Origin: a bacterium
GTDB taxonomy: Bacteria > Blakebacterota > Blakebacteria > Blakebacterales > Blakebacteraceae
Length of the DNA: 27,601 nt
Assembly (NCBI GenBank): GCA_025774615.1
Contig: JALGVQ010000006.1
Location: 1 to 27,601 of the forward strand
Direction: 5' to 3'
Shown one piece after another: positions 23,714 to 27,601 of the stretch; within the stretch, counting starts at the first letter, position 1; each line of letters begins with the position of its first letter. The translations under genes were made by a program, and so were the position numbers. The notes below the pieces were generated by a model, which worked only from the letters and a program-made list of their open reading frames with translations, was not told where the DNA came from and made no database searches.

Positions 23714-24631
23714 GTGGATCTGTTCGTAAAGGCTGATTACAACTTCCTGTCCGTAAGGCGAACCGCCTATATCGTCTCGGCCATATTCATCCTGATCGGG
23801 ATCGTCAGTCTGGTACTGCGCGGCGGACCGAACTACTCCATCGATTTCGAAGGCGGCCTGATGATGAGGATCGCGTTCGAGGAGCCGGTGCCGGTCGGAG
23901 ACCTCCGCCAGGTGATCGCGGACGCGACAGTGAAGACCCCGGAAGTCACGCACGATATCGATGAGGACGCTAACTACTTCATCCGGATAGAGCGTCTTGA
24001 GCAGACGGAGGTGGAGCTCGCGGCCCAGCAGATAAGGGATGCCCTCACGGCTGCTTTCCCCGGTAATGAGGTGGAGGTGCGATCGACCGAAGAGGTTGGT
24101 CCGAAGGTGGGTCAGGAACTGCGGGGCAAGATGATCATGGCGATCTTCTGGGCGCTGGCCGGTATCCTCATCTACATCTCCTGGCGATTCGAGTTCCGAT
24201 TCGCCGCAGTGAGTGTCATGACCCTCTTCCACGACATCGTCCTCGTGATCGGTCTCTTCAGTATCCTCGATATCGAGATCAGCCTCCCGATCGTTGCCGC
24301 TCTGCTCACTATCGTCGGTTATTCACTCAACGATACGATCGTGGTGCTTGACAGGATCAGGGAAGATCTCAAGCGCTACCGCCAGGAGAAGTACAACTGG
24401 ATCCTCAACAAGGCGATCAATGAGACGCTCAGCCGGACCGTTGTCACCTCAGTGACGACCTTCATCGTGGTGTTCATCCTCTGGGTGTTTGGCGGATCGG
24501 TCATCCATGATTTCGCGTTCGCGCTCATGGCCGGTGTGATTATCGGAACCTATTCATCGATCTTCGTCGCGGCGCCGCTGCTCGTTGAGTGGCAGGAGCG
24601 CTCCCCGCAGGTCAGAGCCAAGCGCAAGTAG
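23714..24631 (+). CDS. secF: Protein translocase subunit SecF
   Basis: SecF is the partner of SecD in the SecDF complex of the inner membrane. The 305-residue protein begins at GTG 23714, preceded by AAGGAG eight bases upstream and eleven bases after the secD stop. It shows the first helix (TAYIVSAIFILIGIVSLVL), SIDFEGGLMMRIAF as the start of the periplasmic domain, and five C-terminal helices. Within these are LFHDIVLVIGLFS and the motif VGYSLNDTIVVLDRIREDL with the conserved Asp. The last charged residues QVRAKRK lie in the cytoplasm. Confidence 0.95.
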   Translation: MDLFVKADYNFLSVRRTAYIVSAIFILIGIVSLVLRGGPNYSIDFEGGLMMRIAFEEPVPVGDLRQVIADATVKTPEVTHDIDEDANYFIRIERLEQTEVELAAQQIRDALTAAFPGNEVEVRSTEEVGPKVGQELRGKMIMAIFWALAGILIYISWRFEFRFAAVSVMTLFHDIVLVIGLFSILDIEISLPIVAALLTIVGYSLNDTIVVLDRIREDLKRYRQEKYNWILNKAINETLSRTVVTSVTTFIVVFILWVFGGSVIHDFAFALMAGVIIGTYSSIFVAAPLLVEWQERSPQVRAKRK

Positions 24632-24650
24632 CAGTGGCCTGTCACGCGAC

Positions 24651-25667
24651 ATGACACCGGGTGTGAGCGGAGAGCAGGGAGCATCCGCCGGCCCGGAAGC
24701 CGAAGATCGCGAGAACCTGCGAACGCTTTCAGAACAGCTCGACTGGCTCGTGACCGAGTCCCTTCCTGTTGGTATACCCCAACCTGATACATTGCCGACC
24801 ATCGATCTTCTGGGAGTCATGAATCGCGAAGACGCCGGAGTCGCCGCCGCGGTCGAGGAAGTACTCCCGTCGGTAGCCGATGCCGTTGATCTGATCACCT
24901 CGTCATTCGAACAGGGTGGTCGTCTCTTCTATGTCGGGGCGGGAACAAGCGGGCGGCTCGGAGTACTGGATGCGAGTGAATGCCCGCCCACCTTCGGATC
25001 CGATCCGTCACGGGTGACCGGGGTGATCGCCGGCGGCCGGGATGCACTCGTGCGGTCGAGTGAAGGGCGGGAAGATGAGTGGGAGCAGGGTTGGGATGAC
25101 CTCAAAGCAGCCGGCGCGGATCAGGGCGATGTTGTCGTGGGGATCACCGCTAGCACCCGCACACCGTATGTGCTCGGGGCCCTCAAGATGGCCCGTGACG
25201 GCGGACTTGCCACGATCTACCTAACCTGCAATCCGCACCCCGCGCCCGGAGTGGACGTCGACGTGACCATCAACCCGGTGGTCGGGCCGGAGATCCTTGC
25301 GGGATCGACCCGGCTGAAGTCGGGTACGGCGACCAAGATGATCCTGAACATGCTTACCACCGCTGCCTTCGTGAGGATGGGCAAGGTATACGGGAATCTG
25401 ATGGTCGATGTGAGGCCGGTGAGTGACAAACTCCGTGCCAGAGCGCGCCGGATCGTCATGATGGCCTGCGGAGTCGGATTCGATGAAGCTGACACCGCTC
25501 TGCGCTCTGCCGCTGAAGAGGTGCGGATCGCCATCCTGATGTTGAGGGGTGGTCTGGGTGTGGAGGAGGCGCGATCACTGGTTGCCCGGAAGGGACAGGG
25601 AAAGGGAATCAGGGAACTTCTCGATGGCCTCCCGCCGGTCTGTTCTGCCGGTGAGGACCGGGAATGA
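24651..25667 (+). CDS. murQ: N-acetylmuramic acid 6-phosphate etherase
   Basis: MurQ cleaves the lactyl ether of MurNAc-6-phosphate to give GlcNAc-6-phosphate and D-lactate during cell-wall recycling. It carries a SIS fold. Family motifs are TIDLLGVMNREDAGVA, GRLFYVGAGTSGRLGVLDASECPPTFG (with the catalytic Glu), VVGITASTRTPYVLGAL and NPVVGPEILAGSTRLKSGTATKMILNML. MGKVYGNLMVDVRPVSDKL follows. The open frame reaches back to 24585 inside secF; I start at ATG 24651 (338 residues), 19 bases after secF. No good ribosome site is seen, and GTG 24663 is also possible. No murP or anmK is adjacent. The N-terminal ~30 residues are acidic and not family-typical. Confidence 0.93.
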   Translation: MTPGVSGEQGASAGPEAEDRENLRTLSEQLDWLVTESLPVGIPQPDTLPTIDLLGVMNREDAGVAAAVEEVLPSVADAVDLITSSFEQGGRLFYVGAGTSGRLGVLDASECPPTFGSDPSRVTGVIAGGRDALVRSSEGREDEWEQGWDDLKAAGADQGDVVVGITASTRTPYVLGALKMARDGGLATIYLTCNPHPAPGVDVDVTINPVVGPEILAGSTRLKSGTATKMILNMLTTAAFVRMGKVYGNLMVDVRPVSDKLRARARRIVMMACGVGFDEADTALRSAAEEVRIAILMLRGGLGVEEARSLVARKGQGKGIRELLDGLPPVCSAGEDRE

Positions 25668-25696
25668 TAACGAAATAATCCAGGGGAATATCTGTC

Positions 25697-26092
25697 ATGG
25701 TGAAGCAGGCGATACACACAGACCAGGCTCCGGCAGCGATCGGGCCATACAGCCAGGCTCTTGCCCTCTCTGCCGGAAGTGACGGGCGGATCATCTTCAC
25801 CGCCATGCAGATCGGGCTCGACCCCGCAACCATGGAGATAGTCGAGGGAGGTATCGAGGCTGAAACGAAACAGGTTCTCAATAACCTCACCGCGATCCTC
25901 ATGGAGGCAGGGGCCGGTTGGGAGAACGTGGTGAAGGCCGTTGTCTACCTTGCGGACATGAACGATTTCACGGTCTTCAACGCTCTCTACGGGGACGTTG
26001 TGGAGGATCCCCCGCCGGCCCGCTCAGCCGTTGCTGTCAGGGACCTTCCGAAGGGTGGATGTGTCGGGATCGAACTCATAGCAATGCTGTAA
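25697..26092 (+). CDS. ridA: RidA family protein (enamine/imine deaminase)
   Basis: RidA proteins hydrolyse reactive 2-aminoacrylate and related imines formed by PLP enzymes. The 131-residue protein has APAAIGPYSQALAL with the conserved Tyr18, PPARSAVAVRDLP with the substrate-carboxylate Arg, and GIELIAML with the Glu. The usual TSGQIP loop is FTAMQIG here, so the conserved Ser-Gly is Ala-Met. Deaminase activity may be altered, making the name a family-level call. AGGGGA precedes ATG 25697 at ten bases, and the gene follows murQ after 29 bases. The nearby PLP-synthesis gene pdxJ is probably coincidental. Confidence 0.88.
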   Translation: MVKQAIHTDQAPAAIGPYSQALALSAGSDGRIIFTAMQIGLDPATMEIVEGGIEAETKQVLNNLTAILMEAGAGWENVVKAVVYLADMNDFTVFNALYGDVVEDPPPARSAVAVRDLPKGGCVGIELIAML

Positions 26093-26224
26093 TGTCCCGG
26101 AACATAGTCCCTGGACACAGTAGATGCGTTCGAAGCGCGAATGAGGTAAGATTTGCCGGGCATTTCGGATCGTGCCTTGATATACACGTGGTACGATGTA
26201 CTGAACGCGACAGGTGACATTCGC

Positions 26225-26322
26225 GGGGATTGATGGGGTCTGGTGGCCCCCGAGGCCTTCAAAGCCTTCTGCCGGGCGTTCGTAGCGTCCGGGGTGGGTT
26301 CGATTCCCACCCTTCCCCGCCA
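26225..26322 (+). tRNA. selC: tRNA-Sec (anticodon TCA)
   Basis: This 98-base gene folds as a selenocysteine tRNA. A 6-bp D stem (26235-26240 with 26245-26250) closes a 4-base loop TGGT. The anticodon stem GAGGC/GCCTT holds the loop CTTCAAA with anticodon TCA at 26259-26261. A 7-bp variable arm follows (26272-26278 with 26286-26292). The T arm GTGGG/CCCAC has the loop TTCGATT. Discriminator G26319 and an encoded CCA (26320-26322) complete it. The long D stem, 4-base D loop and TCA anticodon separate it from tRNA-Ser and suppressor tRNAs. The 8-bp acceptor (26225-26232 with 26311-26318) has two mismatches at pairs 6 and 7. SelB would use it to decode UGA as selenocysteine; selA, selB and selD are not in the window. 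Confidence 0.92.
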
Positions 26323-26376
26323 GATATTCGTTCTTTCCACCAGACAACCACACGGTTGCAGGGCAGGGGGCAGGTT

Positions 26377-27324
26377 TTGGACGAAGCGCAGAAAGGCAAC
26401 ACCAGGCCGGCGACTAGCGAGAGCGTACGGGACGTCACGCCGGTAGGTACCATGGCCGTCATTGTGAACCCGGTAGCAGGTCGGGGACTGGTCAGGAAAA
26501 GAGAAGCCGGCATTGTGGACGCGCTCAAGGCTGCGGGTTTCGAATTCTCACTCTTCCATACACAGGCCGAGGGACACGCTGTGGAACTGGCGCGGGAAGC
26601 CGCGCGGGATGGTTTCGACACGATCGTTGCCGTGGGTGGTGACGGAACGGTCCACGAAGTCGCCACCGGCATGTGGGACAGTAACGCGACCCTCAGTGTG
26701 ATCCCTTCAGGATCGGGGAACGACTTTGTAGGAAGCCAGGGGATCCCCGAGGACCTGGAAGGCGCGATCTCTGTTCTCACCGATGGTGTGGTGGGACGAT
26801 CCGATGTCGGGATATTCGGGGATAACTGCTTCTTCAATACGATAAGCATGGGCTTTGGTGCAGCGGTCTCGGTGTACAGCCGCCGACACAAGCGTCTCAG
26901 GGGCTTCCCGCTCTATCTGGTGACTGTGATACAGTCATTGTTCATGTACCGCTCCATCCCCATGATGGCAGAGACAGATGATTTCAAGTGGGACGACCTG
27001 ACCTTTATGCTGACGGTCGGGATCGGCAACCGGGAGGGGGGCGGATTCAGAGTGGTGCCCGGTGCGGTGACCGATGACGGGATTTTCGAGATCTGCATCA
27101 TCCATGACGTATCAATACCCATGGCGTTGAGAAATCTGCCGCATATCTCTAAAGGAGAGCACACACACCTGCCCATCATCACAATGATGGAGACACCACA
27201 CGTACGCGTCACGGCCAGGGAGCCGATCCTCCTGCATGCCGACGGAGAGATCTATGAGACCGGCAAGACCGTACTTGATGTCTCCTGCCGTCACCGGGCG
27301 CTCAAGGTCCGTCTCCCGCTCTGA
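26377..27324 (+). CDS. Diacylglycerol/lipid kinase family protein (YegS/DagK type)
   Basis: This protein transfers phosphate from ATP to diacylglycerol or a similar lipid. From TTG 26377 it has 315 residues, and from ATG 26452 about 290, the usual family size. Motifs are MAVIVNPVAGRGLVRK, TIVAVGGDGTVHEVATGM (nucleotide-binding GGDGT) and VIPSGSGNDFVGSQGI. FNTISMGFGAAVSVYSR follows, and the C-terminal domain ends VRVTAREPILLHADGEIYE with the conserved DGE. The frame is open to 26230, but that lies inside the tRNA, so translation must start after 26322. AGGGGG precedes TTG 26377 at 7-8 bases, while ATG 26452 matches the conserved domain start. It abuts the next gene after four bases. Confidence 0.91.
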   Translation: MDEAQKGNTRPATSESVRDVTPVGTMAVIVNPVAGRGLVRKREAGIVDALKAAGFEFSLFHTQAEGHAVELAREAARDGFDTIVAVGGDGTVHEVATGMWDSNATLSVIPSGSGNDFVGSQGIPEDLEGAISVLTDGVVGRSDVGIFGDNCFFNTISMGFGAAVSVYSRRHKRLRGFPLYLVTVIQSLFMYRSIPMMAETDDFKWDDLTFMLTVGIGNREGGGFRVVPGAVTDDGIFEICIIHDVSIPMALRNLPHISKGEHTHLPIITMMETPHVRVTAREPILLHADGEIYETGKTVLDVSCRHRALKVRLPL

Positions 27325-27328
27325 TGAA

Positions 27329-27601
27329 ATGACCATTCACGAGTCGAAGCCGTCGATAGCCCTGATCTCACTCTCTCTTCTGCTGGTCCTCTCTTCATCA
27401 CATCTGCTCTGTGCCCAGGTGGAAGGGACCAGCCCCGGTTCGGGGGGCGGAGCGGCACGATCAGATTCCTCTCATGCGGTCACTCCAGGCGGAGCTCTTC
27501 TCCGCTCGGCGATCCTGCCCGGATGGGGGCAGATCTATACCGGACACAAGGTCAAGGGGGTGGCAATGATCATCGCTGACGCGACGATCATAGGTCTGGC
27601 G
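27329..27601 (+). CDS. DUF5683-like secreted/membrane protein, 3' end missing
   Basis: The frame from ATG 27329 stays open to the end of the window (91 codons). It starts with a signal peptide or first helix (IALISLSLLLVLSSSHLLCAQ). A low-complexity Gly/Ser linker follows, then ALLRSAILPGWGQIYTGHKVKG and the start of a second hydrophobic helix (VAMIIADATIIGLA). The LLRSxxxPGWGQxYxG pattern is typical of DUF5683 proteins found in Bacteroidota- and Gemmatimonadota-like genomes; their function is unknown. Its start lies four bases after the lipid kinase stop, so coupling is likely. Confidence 0.72.
   Translation, partial: MTIHESKPSIALISLSLLLVLSSSHLLCAQVEGTSPGSGGGAARSDSSHAVTPGGALLRSAILPGWGQIYTGHKVKGVAMIIADATIIGLA

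Noticed and set aside
24585-24650. Longer MurQ starting inside secF
   Set aside because: The added residues are Ser/Arg-rich, unlike any MurQ N-terminus, and simply shadow the secF 3' end.
26150-26200. Promoter for the tRNA-Sec gene
   Set aside because: TTGCCG, TTGATA, TATACA and TACGAT occur, but no pair has proper 16-18 base spacing with good matches, so I do not call one.
26230-26376. In-frame upstream extension of the lipid kinase gene
   Set aside because: It runs through the tRNA-Sec gene; the family's conserved start is at MAVIVNP (26452) and plausible starts exist after the tRNA.
1-27601. In-frame TGA selenocysteine codon in a gene of this window
   Set aside because: With tRNA-Sec present I looked for genes cut by a TGA where the family should continue; all recognised genes end at normal family length. 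The check was by eye, not exhaustive.

Overview
The window looks like a chromosomal stretch of a GC-rich (roughly 60%), Gram-negative (diderm) bacterium. The diderm reading rests on an Omp85-type barrel, a candidate lipoprotein, several proteins with Sec signal peptides, and MurQ. The gene mix (two-component-propeller protein, M14/M28 secreted peptidases, site-2 protease, C-terminal DUF5683-like fragment, etfBA) is reminiscent of Gemmatimonadota or a neighbouring FCB-type or candidate phylum. That placement is an inference from family flavour only. No phage, insertion sequence, CRISPR array or obvious island is visible, and no gene-free stretch exceeds 300 bases.

Layout. 1-1802: 3' part of yidC, then two perfect 16-bp parS centromere sites (1073-1088, 1120-1135) at and inside the start of rsmG. 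This is a typical origin-proximal arrangement, but mnmE/mnmG and parAB are absent and rsmG has an AT-rich 3' end. 1836-4955: a DUF2085 membrane protein, a partner membrane protein, a SpoU-type RNA methyltransferase and a nucleotide-sugar dehydrogenase, all on +. 4963-6303 (-): a short Omp85-like outer membrane barrel. 6454-8229 (+): etfB and etfA. 8255-9286 (-): a site-2 protease.

9415-20162 (+): a tightly packed nine-gene run, mostly with 1-14 nt stop/start overlaps or very short gaps. It comprises an M28-like secreted protein whose zinc ligands are lost, a secreted propeller protein, thiL, a HAD phosphatase, acpS, bifunctional NAD(P)HX repair nnrE/nnrD, a divergent polysaccharide deacetylase, pdxJ and a secreted M14 carboxypeptidase. 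Cofactor genes (thiamine, 4'-phosphopantetheine transfer, NAD(P)HX repair, pyridoxal) form its core, flanked by envelope proteins. 20206-21861 (-): an unusual fusion of an isoprenylcysteine-methyltransferase-like domain, a PlsC-type acyltransferase, a zinc ribbon and a GRAM/PH-like tail.

22023-26092 (+): secD, secF, murQ and a RidA-family gene. 26225-26322: a tRNA gene with anticodon TCA, a 6-bp D stem and a 7-bp variable arm, i.e. tRNA-Sec (selC), so the organism probably makes selenoproteins. After it come a diacylglycerol-kinase-family lipid kinase and the 5' end of a DUF5683-like secreted or membrane protein that runs off the window.

Most genes are well-known housekeeping families. The parts most worth a second look are the four-domain lipid enzyme, the catalytically stripped M28 protein coupled to a propeller, the tandem parS pair in rsmG, and the tRNA-Sec with two mismatches in its acceptor stem.
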